DNA from: JBBDNV01 sp040877415
GTDB lineage: Bacteria > Planctomycetota > Planctomycetia > Pirellulales > PALSA-1355
Direction: 5' to 3'
Assembly: GCA_040877415.1 (NCBI GenBank)
Contig: JBBDNV010000060.1
Span: 1-31,554 of the forward strand
Length of the DNA: 31,554 nucleotides
Positions 14,705-22,342 of the stretch are shown here, piece after piece (position 1 is the stretch's first letter; every line of letters begins with the position of its first letter). The notes beneath the pieces were generated by a model, which saw nothing but the letters and a program-made list of their open reading frames with translations, was not told where the DNA came from and made no database searches. A program made the translations under genes and the position numbers.

Positions 14705-14958
14705 GGCTTCTACCCCGGGGGTCGGCAAGAAAGCTGCTGGACCGACCTCTTTAGAAATCGACGCCGCGCGGCCAAATCTGTCGCGTGGCGGCCGCGGGCA
14801 GTCGTAATCGGCACGTTCGCGACAGGCGGAAGGCCCGCCGCCGCGCTCGCCGGCGCCACTGTTCCCTGTGAGTCGAGTCGATATACTTAAATGACGAAAA
14901 CACACGCCATTTTATTCACGACGTCCGCGCTCTCAAGCGGCGCGACGCACGTCCCCCC

Positions 14959-16104
14959 ATGAGCATCGCCACACCGAAGCCGGGTGCGAGCAGCTACGAG
15001 CTGGCCCCCTACAAATCGCTCGACGACGCCGCGCTCGCCCAGCGCATCGCCGTGGTACGCTCAGCGATGGGTCCCGAGCTGCTGATCCTGGGACACCACT
15101 ATCAGCAGGACGAAGTGATCGCCGCCAGCGACCTGCGGGGCGACAGTTACCAGCTCAGCAAAATGGCCGCCGAAAGCGGCGATTGCCGGGCGATCGCGTT
15201 CTGCGGCGTCCACTTCATGGCCGAAACGGCCGACATCCTGGCCAACCAGCCCGCCAAGCTGGCTGCCCGCAATGGCCGGCGCGTCACGGTCGTGCTGCCC
15301 GACATGGCGGCCGGCTGCTCGATGGCCGACATGGCCGCCATCGACCAGGTGGAAGCGGCCTGGGAAGAACTGGGCGAGGCGATCGACACCTCGGACGTCA
15401 CGCCGGTGACTTACATCAACTCAGCCGCCAGCCTGAAGGCCTTTTGCGGCCGCCATGGCGGCATCGTCTGCACGTCGAGCAATGCCCGGGCTGTGCTCCA
15501 GTGGGCGTTTGAACGGACCAGCCGCGTGTTGTTCTTTCCCGATCAGCACTTGGGCCGCAATACGGCCAAGGCGATGGGCATCCCGCTCGAACAAATGCCC
15601 CTCTGGGACCCAAACCAGGACGAGCTGGGGGGCAACACGCCGGAGGTTCTCGAAGCGAGCAAGGTGCTCCTGTGGCGAGGGCACTGCAGCGTGCACCAGA
15701 TGTTCACCGCGGCCCACGTCGACATGTTCCGCGCGAAAGTGCCGCGCATCAGGATTCTCGTGCACCCCGAATGTCCGATGGAAGTGGTCGACAAGGCCGA
15801 CGTCCAGGGTTCCACCGGCAAGATCATTCGCGAGGTCGAGGCCGCCCCGCCAGGCACGAAATGGGCCATCGGCACGGAGCTGCACCTGGTCAACCGCTTG
15901 AAGCAGGAGCATCCCGAGCAGGAGATTCACTTCCTGTCGCCGGTGGTCTGCATGTGCGCGACGATGTTCCGCATTGATCTCGCGCATTTGTGCTGGAGCC
16001 TGGAGAACCTGGCGGCCGGCACGCCGGTCAACATCATTCGGGTGGACGACGAGACGGCCCGCTGGTCGCTGGTGGCGCTCGAGCGGATGCTGGTGGTGAA
16101 ATAG
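14959..16104 (+). CDS. nadA: Quinolinate synthase A
   Basis: 381 residues. It condenses iminoaspartate (from NadB or aspartate dehydrogenase) with dihydroxyacetone phosphate to quinolinate, the second step of de novo NAD synthesis in the cytoplasm. The three [4Fe-4S] ligands are visible: Cys120 in AAGCSMAD, Cys272 in HPECPMEV and Cys333 in CMCATM. The substrate-binding motifs LGHHYQQDEV and SDLRGDSYQL at the N-terminus and FPDQHLGRNTA in the middle are intact. The internal three-domain repeat length is typical of the longer bacterial NadA. ATG 14959 starts the conserved region properly. No nadB or nadC is next to it in this window, so the pathway is scattered in this genome. The upstream 254 nt is shared with the divergent epimerase gene. 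Confidence 0.95.
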   Translation: MSIATPKPGASSYELAPYKSLDDAALAQRIAVVRSAMGPELLILGHHYQQDEVIAASDLRGDSYQLSKMAAESGDCRAIAFCGVHFMAETADILANQPAKLAARNGRRVTVVLPDMAAGCSMADMAAIDQVEAAWEELGEAIDTSDVTPVTYINSAASLKAFCGRHGGIVCTSSNARAVLQWAFERTSRVLFFPDQHLGRNTAKAMGIPLEQMPLWDPNQDELGGNTPEVLEASKVLLWRGHCSVHQMFTAAHVDMFRAKVPRIRILVHPECPMEVVDKADVQGSTGKIIREVEAAPPGTKWAIGTELHLVNRLKQEHPEQEIHFLSPVVCMCATMFRIDLAHLCWSLENLAAGTPVNIIRVDDETARWSLVALERMLVVK

Positions 16105-16113
16105 CGGCTTCGT

Positions 16114-16139
16114 CGTTTAGCCCCCGGCTTTGCCGGGGG
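16114..16139. repeat. CGTTTAGCCC stem-loop between nadA and the aminotransferase
   Basis: CCCCCGGC (16121-16128), loop TTT, and GCCGGGGG (16132-16139) form a perfect 8-bp GC stem starting 16 nt after the nadA stop. Its head CGTTTAGCCC is identical to that of the element at 6074. No U-run follows, so termination would have to be non-canonical. Confidence 0.5.
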
Positions 16140-16179
16140 ATTGACCCGAATTGACAATCGCGGCATTTGAAACTTCCCC

Positions 16180-17412
16180 ATGAGCGATCCTTACTTTCAA
16201 CGGCTGTTTGCCGAGCGGATTGGCGGCGCCGCGTACGGCAAGGGCACGGCGATCTACAAGTTCGAGAAGATCAAGCGGGCCAAGCGCAAGGCCGTGGCCG
16301 AGCATCCCGAGCGAGGGCTGATCGATTTCGGCATCGGCGAGAACGACGAGATGGCGCCCGAGAGCGTCCGCACCGTGATGGCCGAGGAAATCAACCGCCC
16401 CGAAAATCGGGGCTATGCCGACAACGGTTCGGCCGAATTCAAGGAAGCCGCGGCGCGGTTCATGCAGCGTAACTTCGGCGTGGAGCTGGATCCGGCCAGT
16501 GAAATCAACCATTGCATCGGCTCGAAGACGGCACTGGCGATGCTGCCGGCCGCGTTTATCAATCCGGGCGACGTGACGCTCTTGACCGTGCCTGGTTACC
16601 CGGTCGCCGGCACGCACACGAAGTATTACGGCGGCAGCGTTTATGCCCTGCCGCTAGCGCCGGAAAACGACTTCCTGCCCGACGTGGATTCCATTCCCGC
16701 CGACGCGCGCCGGCGGGCCAAGCTGCTCGTGTTGTGCTATCCCAACAGCCCGACGGGCAAAGTGGCCACGCGCGATTTTTACAGCCGGGTCATCGAATTT
16801 GCTCATAAGAACGACGTGGTGATCGTGCAGGACGCCGCGCACGTCATGCTGACGTACGAGGGCGAGCCGTTGAGCTTTTTGTCCGTGCCGGGAGCCAAGG
16901 ACGTGGGCGTCGAAGTGCATTCGATGTCCAAGGCTTTTCACATGATCGGCTGGCGGCTGGGCTGGGTCGCCGGCCACCGGCGGATCGTGCAGGCTTTTGC
17001 CGACGTGAAGGACAACTGCGATTCGGGGCAGTTTCTGGCCATTCAAATGGCGGGCGCCGCGGCGCTGGACGACCCCGAGATTCCGCGTCTGGTGCGCGCC
17101 AAATACGAGCGCCGCTTGCACAAGCTCGTCGACGTGCTGAATCGCTGCGGTTTTATGTGCCACATGCCGGGCGGCACATATTTTATCTATGCGCGATGCC
17201 CCAAGGGCATTGCCGGCGGCCCCGAGTTCGAAACGGCCGAAGCCGCCGGCCAATACCTGATCGCCGAGCACTCGATTTGCACCGTGCCGTGGGACGACGC
17301 CGGGCCGCACTTGCGGTTTTCGGTCACCTACGAGGCCGAAGACGAAGCGGCCGAAGACGCCTTGATGGCCGAAACGGCCCGGCGGCTGATGCTCATCCGG
17401 CCGGTGTTTTGA
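16180..17412 (+). CDS. dapL: LL-diaminopimelate aminotransferase-like PLP enzyme
   Basis: 410 residues, fold-type I class I/II aminotransferase. Signatures are RGYADNGSAEFKEAAARF, TVPGYPVAGTHTKYYGG, CYPNSPTGK, the PLP-contacting VQDAAH, and HSMSKAFHMIGWRLGW with Lys251 as the Schiff-base lysine; the C-terminal PHLRFSVT holds the carboxylate-binding Arg. The opening, with FGIGENDEMAPESV, and the length match LL-diaminopimelate aminotransferase, which converts tetrahydrodipicolinate directly to LL-diaminopimelate for lysine and, where present, peptidoglycan synthesis. Planctomycetes are known to use the DapL route. It could instead be another class I aminotransferase. It follows nadA by 75 nt containing a stem-loop and may be transcribed separately. 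Confidence 0.75.
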   Translation: MSDPYFQRLFAERIGGAAYGKGTAIYKFEKIKRAKRKAVAEHPERGLIDFGIGENDEMAPESVRTVMAEEINRPENRGYADNGSAEFKEAAARFMQRNFGVELDPASEINHCIGSKTALAMLPAAFINPGDVTLLTVPGYPVAGTHTKYYGGSVYALPLAPENDFLPDVDSIPADARRRAKLLVLCYPNSPTGKVATRDFYSRVIEFAHKNDVVIVQDAAHVMLTYEGEPLSFLSVPGAKDVGVEVHSMSKAFHMIGWRLGWVAGHRRIVQAFADVKDNCDSGQFLAIQMAGAAALDDPEIPRLVRAKYERRLHKLVDVLNRCGFMCHMPGGTYFIYARCPKGIAGGPEFETAEAAGQYLIAEHSICTVPWDDAGPHLRFSVTYEAEDEAAEDALMAETARRLMLIRPVF

Positions 17413-17441
17413 GCGGCGCGGGCGGCGACGGATGGCGGACT

Positions 17442-18062
17442 CTAGCTCGCCCCCACGCGATCGAGCCGGTGTGCCACCCCGATCAGCTCGGCCCGCGAAT
17501 GGGCCTGCATCTTGCGCATCACGCTGGCGCGCCGCAATTGAATGGTGCGCAGGCTCAGGTCGAGCGCTAGCGCGATCGCCTTGTCGGGCTTGCCCGCGAC
17601 GGTCAGCTCCAGCACTTGTTTTTCATCCCCAGTCAGCGACTCGTAACGATCGTGCAATTCCCGGCGGCGGGCGTGAGCCTCGCGCTGCTCGAGATCGCGC
17701 GCTAGCGCCCTGCGAACGCTCTCGATCAGCGCCGATCCCCGGTACGGCTTTTCCAGAAAATCGATCGCGCCGGCCTTGATCGCCGCAACCGCCGCGGGAA
17801 TGTCGCCGTGGCCGCTGATCATGATCACGGGCACGTCGATCTTGCGGGCGGCAAGCTCTTCGATGACTTCCAGCCCGCTCTGCTGAGGCATGCGCAAATC
17901 GAGCACCACGCATCCCGGCCGGGAGGGCGTAAAGCGGTCCAAAAACTCGCGGCCCGAGGCATAGCACTCCACGTCGATGTTCATCGACTGGATGAGCGCG
18001 GCCAGCGACTCGCGAACCTGCTGGTCGTCATCGACGATCGAAACGGTCGGTGATTGGATCAT
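17442..18062 (-). CDS. FixJ-family response regulator (REC + LuxR-type HTH)
   Basis: 206 residues, standard FixJ length. The receiver (1-120) has the acidic pocket Asp11/Asp12, phospho-acceptor Asp55 in CVVLDLRMP, a Ser in MISGHGD and Lys in FLEKPYRG. A linker precedes the LuxR-type HTH (about 145-200) with LTGDEKQVLELTVAGKPDKA and TIQLRRASVMRKMQAHSRAE. ATG 18062 was chosen since the receiver starts at once; it lies 35 nt inside the 3' end of the kinase gene, so the two are co-transcribed and translationally coupled. It should be phosphorylated by the kinase encoded upstream and activate target promoters; targets are unknown. Confidence 0.9.
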   Translation of the reverse strand: MIQSPTVSIVDDDQQVRESLAALIQSMNIDVECYASGREFLDRFTPSRPGCVVLDLRMPQQSGLEVIEELAARKIDVPVIMISGHGDIPAAVAAIKAGAIDFLEKPYRGSALIESVRRALARDLEQREAHARRRELHDRYESLTGDEKQVLELTVAGKPDKAIALALDLSLRTIQLRRASVMRKMQAHSRAELIGVAHRLDRVGAS

Positions 18063-20379
18063 CTGGGGCTCCACTCTTGGGCAGTGTGAAACGAAACGTG
18101 ACGCCCCGATTGGGATTGGCTTTGACCCACAATCGACCGCCGTGGCCCTCGACGATCGAACGGCTGATCGCCAGCCCGATCCCGACTCCGTGGGGCTTGC
18201 TGGTGACGAAGGCGTCGAAAACACGATGCAGATCCTCGGGCGCGATCCCTTCGCCCGCGTCTTCCACGGAAATTTCCACTTTGTCGGCCAGCCGGCGGGC
18301 GGTGATCGTCACTTGCCGCTGCTGGGGCGGAACGCCGGCCATCGCCTCGTAGGCGTTGCGCAGCAGGTTGACGAGAACCTGCTGGATTTGAATCCGGTCG
18401 ACGGTGGCGTGCACCTTTCGGCGCAACTGGAAACGGACCCTGACTTCCCGCATCCGCGATTCGGCCTCGACCAGATCGATCACCTCGCGGACGAGCTCTC
18501 CGACTTCGACGGTCGAGCGGCGCGGTTCCGATTTCCGCGTGAACCCGCGCAGCCGCCGGATCATTTCGGCCGCGCGGTGAGTGTTGGTCGCGATCTTTTC
18601 GATCCACTCGAGCACCTTTTCGTCGGCGCCCTTGGCGTTCGAGGCGATTGCCTGCGCGCAGCTCTCGGCGTAGTTGCTGATCGCGGTGAGCGGCTGATTC
18701 AGCTCGTGCGCGATTCCCGTGGCGATCTCGCCCATCGTGCTGACGCGCGACATGTGCGCCATCTCGGCCTGGTGCAGGTGGGTCAATTCCTCGGCCCGCC
18801 GCCGTTCGGAAACGTCCATCATCGAGCCGACCATCCGGGCCGGGGTGCCGTCGGGGCCGAACATGACGAAGCCCCGGTCGATCACGTCGGCGTACGTTCC
18901 ATCGGCGCGGCGGAACCGGTATTCGAACGCGCACTGCTGCTGCGACCCGGCTTCCAGCGAGGGAACCTGCGACAGGATGCGCTCGCGATCGTCGGGGTGG
19001 ATGCGGTCGATCCACCAGGCCAAGGTGGGGACGATTTCCTCGGGCTTATAGCCGAAGAGGGTCTGAAAGCCCGTGCTGCGCCAAACCTGGTCGCTCTGCC
19101 GGTCCCAGTCCCAGATCGCGTCGCGCGTGGCTTTGACCGCCAGCCGGAACCGCTCTTCGCTTTCGCGCAGCTTTTGCTCGGTTACTATGAGATCGGTGAT
19201 ATCGATGAGCGCGCCGACCATCCGCACCGGTTGCCCCTGTTCGTCGAAGATGACGAAACCCCGGTCGTATACGTAAGCGTAGCTGCCGTCGACGCGGCGC
19301 AGGCGGTACTCGAGCACCCACTTCTGTTGGCCGTCGACCGCCGTTCGCGGGATCGACGACAAAATCCGCTCGCGATCGTCCGGATGGACGCGGCAGCGCC
19401 ACCAGTCGACGACCGTTTCCACCGCCGGGTCGAACGTGCCGAACATTTGCAGGTAAGCGGAGTTCTGCCAGATGCGGTTTTCCCGCAGGTCCCAGTCCCA
19501 CACGGCTTCCTGCGTGGCGCTGGCCAAGAGCTGAAACCGCCTGTGACTTTCGCTCAGTTGCCGTTCGAACAGTTTGCGGGCGGTGATGTCCTGGCCGTTG
19601 GCGAAGTAAAATCCGTGTTCGACGCAAGGCACCGCGTCCCACATGATCCACTTGTACGCGCCGTCTTTCGTGCGGATGCGCGTCTCGACGGCACTGGCGC
19701 GCTGCCCCTCCCGCAATTGAGCGGCCATTCTGATCATCTGCTGGTGATCGGCAGGATGCACCAGATCGGCCAGGGGCATCGACATCATTTCCTCGTGCGA
19801 ATACCCCAGCATGCGCTCGATGCCCGGGTTGCAGCGCTTCATGAACCCGTCGAAACCCCCGACGCATAACAGGCTCATCGACAGCTCGAACAATTGATCG
19901 CGCTGGAGGTCGGCCCACTGGCGGTCGGCAATGCCGTCGCCGTTGGCGGCGCCTGCGGCACGCTCGTCGTCGGCGGCGATGACGCGACCCGCCAGCCGCT
20001 CCAGGTAGCCCGGCGTCTTGGCGATGTAATCGGCGGCGCCGCGCTTGATCGCCTCGACGGCCCAGTGTTCGTTTCCGCGCGAGGTGACGATCACGACGCG
20101 GGCGCGCGGCGCGGCGCGGCGAACCTTGTCGAGAATCTCGAGCTCGTCGCCCAACCACGTGGCAAGCTCGCTGACCACCACGTCGACCGACCCAACCGCC
20201 AGCAGTTGGTCGACTTCCTCCGGCGAGTTGGCTTGAATGAGGTCGAACTGCTGAGGGTCCACCAGGGCGCGAAGGACGGCCTGCCGTTCGGGGCTGCCGT
20301 CGTCAACCACCAGCACGCGAATGCATTTTCCGGCGGGCTTGACGGCACTGGGTTTTGTTTCGAGTAACGACTCGCGCAT
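18028..20379 (-). CDS. Hybrid sensor kinase: pseudo-receiver, three PAS domains, HisKA, HATPase
   Basis: 783 residues and no membrane segment, so a soluble cytoplasmic sensor. The order is: receiver-like domain (about 20-125), PAS1 (about 155-270), PAS2 with PAC (about 280-400), PAS3 with PAC (about 405-525), HisKA with His558 in GIAHELNQPL, and HATPase with the N-box NLLRNAYEAM, DAGEGI and HGVGIGLA. PAS2 and PAS3 are clearly duplicated (WWRCRVHPDDRERILSS versus WWIDRIHPDDRERILSQ). In the receiver, Asp26/Asp27, Thr99 and Lys121 are kept but the acceptor position reads VVVSEL, putting Glu71 where Asp is expected. ATG 20379 is preferred to TTG 20454. The kinase core is FixL-like and pairs with the downstream FixJ-type regulator; the signal is unknown and no haem-binding His is obvious. 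Confidence 0.88.
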   Translation of the reverse strand: MRESLLETKPSAVKPAGKCIRVLVVDDGSPERQAVLRALVDPQQFDLIQANSPEEVDQLLAVGSVDVVVSELATWLGDELEILDKVRRAAPRARVVIVTSRGNEHWAVEAIKRGAADYIAKTPGYLERLAGRVIAADDERAAGAANGDGIADRQWADLQRDQLFELSMSLLCVGGFDGFMKRCNPGIERMLGYSHEEMMSMPLADLVHPADHQQMIRMAAQLREGQRASAVETRIRTKDGAYKWIMWDAVPCVEHGFYFANGQDITARKLFERQLSESHRRFQLLASATQEAVWDWDLRENRIWQNSAYLQMFGTFDPAVETVVDWWRCRVHPDDRERILSSIPRTAVDGQQKWVLEYRLRRVDGSYAYVYDRGFVIFDEQGQPVRMVGALIDITDLIVTEQKLRESEERFRLAVKATRDAIWDWDRQSDQVWRSTGFQTLFGYKPEEIVPTLAWWIDRIHPDDRERILSQVPSLEAGSQQQCAFEYRFRRADGTYADVIDRGFVMFGPDGTPARMVGSMMDVSERRRAEELTHLHQAEMAHMSRVSTMGEIATGIAHELNQPLTAISNYAESCAQAIASNAKGADEKVLEWIEKIATNTHRAAEMIRRLRGFTRKSEPRRSTVEVGELVREVIDLVEAESRMREVRVRFQLRRKVHATVDRIQIQQVLVNLLRNAYEAMAGVPPQQRQVTITARRLADKVEISVEDAGEGIAPEDLHRVFDAFVTSKPHGVGIGLAISRSIVEGHGGRLWVKANPNRGVTFRFTLPKSGAPDDPITDRFDRR

Positions 20380-20703
20380 TTCGAATCCCGACGTGCGGCA
20401 AGGGCCGCCCACTGTATGGTGCGGAGTCGCGCCGGCCCACTCTCGCGACGGCAAAGACGTGTTCGGGAATTGTCGGTTTGAGTTCTTTTGCGGCCTGCTT
20501 TGGCGCAGAACCCCAAAGGGCGCTCAAAATCTAATTTCGTCGAGCCACCCGGCACAGTCAACCCCGGCGATCCCCGGCGGTAGACCCGCTTGATTCGCCG
20601 GGCGAAATCCACAAAGATACCCCTTTTAGCTCTTGGCCGGTCCCAGCCAGCCCCTAAACGGCGGTCCAGCCGGGGTCTCCCCTTTTTTTGCCGATGCCGA
20701 TTC
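20380..20703. other. Divergent intergenic region, no gene seen
   Basis: 324 nt between the divergent kinase gene and the 198-aa protein gene. Short open frames occur on both strands but none has a ribosome site or protein-like composition. A TTGACT (minus strand, about 20556-20561) is present without a -10 at proper spacing. I can place no promoter with confidence. Confidence 0.5.
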
Positions 20704-21300
20704 ATGTTCGAGGCGATTGAAAAGCTGAAGCGGGAATATACCGACAAGTATGTCGTGGCTGACGCGAGCATTGCCGAATTGGCCCGTTTTGAAGGGCACG
20801 TCGGGCAGGTGAAGACGGTCAACATGAATGGCCGCGCCCTGGTCGAGTTTGACTGCTGGTCCAACATCGGTTGGTACGACATCGAGCTGGACTACCTGAA
20901 GGTCGTGCCCAAGCCCGAGCCCCAGGCAGAGGGCGAGAAACCCGCGAAGCACGAAGCCGCCGCCAAGCCGGCGGGCGCCGCGACCAAGACCGCCGCGGCG
21001 CCGGCGACCGGAGGCGCGAAGAAATCGACCGCGGAGATTCTGGCCGCGGCCAGGGCGAAAAAAGCCGGCGCCGCTCCCAGCGAGCCCGCCCGACAAGCGT
21101 CGGCGCCGGCGCGCGCGCCGGAGGTCGAGCAAGCCGCGCCGGCAGCCGCAGAAGCCGAGCCGGTCGAGGAACCCCCGGCGGTCGTCGAGGTCAAAGACGA
21201 TCCTGCCAAAGCGGTCCCCTCAAAGGCCGCCTTTCCGCCCGGACAGCGCCCCAGCGTTGACCAGATCCTCGCGTGGTGCCGCGAGCACGACGCGAAGTGA
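20704..21300 (+). CDS. Conserved planctomycete-type protein with Ala/Pro/Lys-rich tail, unknown function
   Basis: 198 residues. The first 70 form one compact domain starting MFEAIEKLKREYTDKYVV, followed by FEGHVGQVKTVNMNGRALVE and IGWYDIELDYLKVV. The strand pattern, with a GxVGxV turn and aromatic core, looks like a small SH3/KOW-type barrel. Residues about 75-175 are a low-complexity Ala/Pro/Glu/Lys stretch, probably disordered. The C-terminus ends with a short helix, RPSVDQILAWCREHDAK, which may be a docking peptide. There is no signal peptide. ATG 20704 starts the folded domain. I recall similar hypothetical proteins in Planctomycetes but no established role. A barrel-linker-peptide layout suggests an adaptor; this is inference. 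Confidence 0.75.
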   Translation: MFEAIEKLKREYTDKYVVADASIAELARFEGHVGQVKTVNMNGRALVEFDCWSNIGWYDIELDYLKVVPKPEPQAEGEKPAKHEAAAKPAGAATKTAAAPATGGAKKSTAEILAAARAKKAGAAPSEPARQASAPARAPEVEQAAPAAAEAEPVEEPPAVVEVKDDPAKAVPSKAAFPPGQRPSVDQILAWCREHDAK

Positions 21301-21353
21301 GTCTTTCGCAGCGGCCGATCTCGGGCTCGGTGGCTTGCGCGCCCGAGCGGCGC

Positions 21354-21395
21354 AAAAAAAGGGCCACGGCACACCCGAAGGTCGTTGCCGTGGCC
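21354..21395 (-). terminator. Intrinsic terminator (leftward)
   Basis: Read on the minus strand, GGCCACGGCA and TGCCGTGGCC form a perfect 10-bp stem with a 14-nt loop, followed by C and seven T (21354-21360). This is a textbook Rho-independent terminator. The only things upstream on this strand are the structured non-coding block and the FlgM-like gene. Confidence 0.85.
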
Positions 21396-21654
21396 AGGTA
21401 TAATCAAACCCCCAGCCCAATGCGACGGAGGAGTCGCTGCGAGAAGAGCGGGGCCAGACTGTGCTGCGCACTAGCCTTTTAGGCGGCCCAAGCTCACGCT
21501 TATAGTTAGGTCCTCCCGACGGATTTCGGGCTAGGGGGGTTTGAAGTCCTCAACGAATTCGACACACTTCAAAAGGGCGCGTTCCGGACTGCTCAATAAG
21601 ATCGGCGTTTTCGCCGCGCCCCTTGGCCCCTTTTTGCCGTGGGGCGCTCGGCGT
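21354..21654 (-). ncRNA. Candidate structured non-coding RNA, unassigned class
   Basis: About 300 nt on the minus strand, bounded by a perfect TATAAT (21661-21666) and an intrinsic terminator. No credible protein is encoded. Many stems can be drawn. A long-range helix pairs 21528-21544 with 21404-21418 (15 bp, 2-nt bulge). It encloses AAGC/GCTT with a GTGA loop (21490-21501), GGGCC/GGCCC (21451-21455 with 21485-21489), GCC/GGC (21474-21484), GTGC/GCAC (21461-21471) and GCGAC/GTCGC (21422-21437). The TCCTCC loop of the last can pair with GGAGGA near 21514, a possible pseudoknot. The 5' third has GCGCCCC/GGGGCGC (21616-21647) and GGCG/CGCC (21604-21615). I could not match tmRNA, RNase P, SRP or 6S signatures. 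It could instead be a long 3' UTR of the FlgM-like gene. Confidence 0.5.
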
Positions 21655-21660
21655 AGGGCA

Positions 21661-21666
21661 ATTATA
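21661..21666 (-). promoter_or_regulatory. Consensus -10 box of the candidate ncRNA
   Basis: The minus strand reads TATAAT, a perfect -10, which would start transcription at about 21654. No recognisable -35 lies 16-18 nt upstream (the DNA there reads CTATAT), so it may need an activator or be chance. Confidence 0.4.
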
Positions 21667-21872
21667 GCTTGCAGCCGGGGCGAATATAGTCGAAAACGAG
21701 CCGGCGAAAACGAAATACCGCTCGGCGGCAATCCGACTTCTCCCGGGCATGAAATTTGCCCCGCGACGCGAATCTTGCTGCCCCTGCCGCATCCGCCGAG
21801 CTCATGCCGGAAGAAAACCCGTGCCGGGCGGGCAAAAAACGTTCAAGTCTCGGCCGGTAAGCTTGAACCGGT

Positions 21873-22067
21873 TTATTTGGGATGTGACCGGACCATTTCG
21901 GCCGCGAGCGAAGGCTGTTCCGCCTGCACGCGGTCTTGCTCGCTCCATAGGAACGCGTCGACGGCCTCCTCGAGCTTTTCCAGTGTCTCGTAGGTGCCCG
22001 CCGTGATCAGGCGTTTCAGTTCGGCAATCTTTGCCTCGCGTGCGGCTGCTTCGGCAGAACGGGCCAT
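21873..22067 (-). CDS. Small FlgM-like (anti-sigma-28) protein
   Basis: 64 residues with an excellent ribosome site: GGAGGTGA ends 3 nt before ATG 22067. The core, KIAELKRLITAGTYETLEKL followed by EEAVDAFL, fits the C-terminal FlgM pattern of a helix, G-x-Y turn and second helix that binds the flagellar sigma factor. The protein is shorter than enterobacterial FlgM (about 97) and lacks most of the disordered N-terminal half. No flagellar genes are nearby, so it may regulate another sigma factor or merely share the helix motif. The last 15 residues are hydrophilic and non-conserved in look. That it is a real gene is likely; the FlgM assignment is moderate. Confidence 0.6.
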   Translation of the reverse strand: MARSAEAAAREAKIAELKRLITAGTYETLEKLEEAVDAFLWSEQDRVQAEQPSLAAEMVRSHPK

Positions 22068-22226
22068 CGTTCACCTCCGTCTTTTGCGCCAACCGCCTCG
22101 AACAATGGCGCCTCTTTCAGGCGTTTTCCGGTCCAACCAGCCCGCATGCTAGCATGATCGCCGTCGAAGTAAAATCCACCGGACGGGCCATGGGGAGATC
22201 CGCACGCCGGATGGCGCGAAAAACGG

Positions 22227-22263
22227 AAAAACCTGCCGCCAGATCTGGGCTATCGGCGGCAGG
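22227..22263 (-). terminator. Intrinsic terminator of the DUF1080 gene
   Basis: On the minus strand CCTGCCGCC and GGCGGCAGG (22255-22263 with 22232-22240) form a perfect 9-bp stem, followed by five T and a second T-run. It lies 80 nt beyond the DUF1080 stop. Confidence 0.8.
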
Positions 22264-22342
22264 TCGTGACGATTTCGGACGGTGGATAAATTGTCGATTG
22301 CTCGCCTTGGACCCGCGGCAAAGGCGCGCACGGGACTTTGCG

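Noticed and set aside
17977..19869. 630-codon open frame on the plus strand
   Set aside because: It is antisense to the kinase gene, which has clear PAS, HisKA and HATPase motifs; the frame has no domain-like sequence or ribosome site.
21354..21654. Assignment of the RNA block to tmRNA, RNase P, SRP or 6S
   Set aside because: I did not find GAGGAAAGTCC (RNase P), the GGAAGGAAGCAGCC-type SRP loop, a tmRNA acceptor/T-arm end, or a single long 6S-like hairpin; the class is left open.
21541..21993. 150-codon plus-strand frame over the ncRNA and FlgM-like region
   Set aside because: Its composition is not protein-like, it opposes a gene with an excellent ribosome site, and it covers the stem-rich block.
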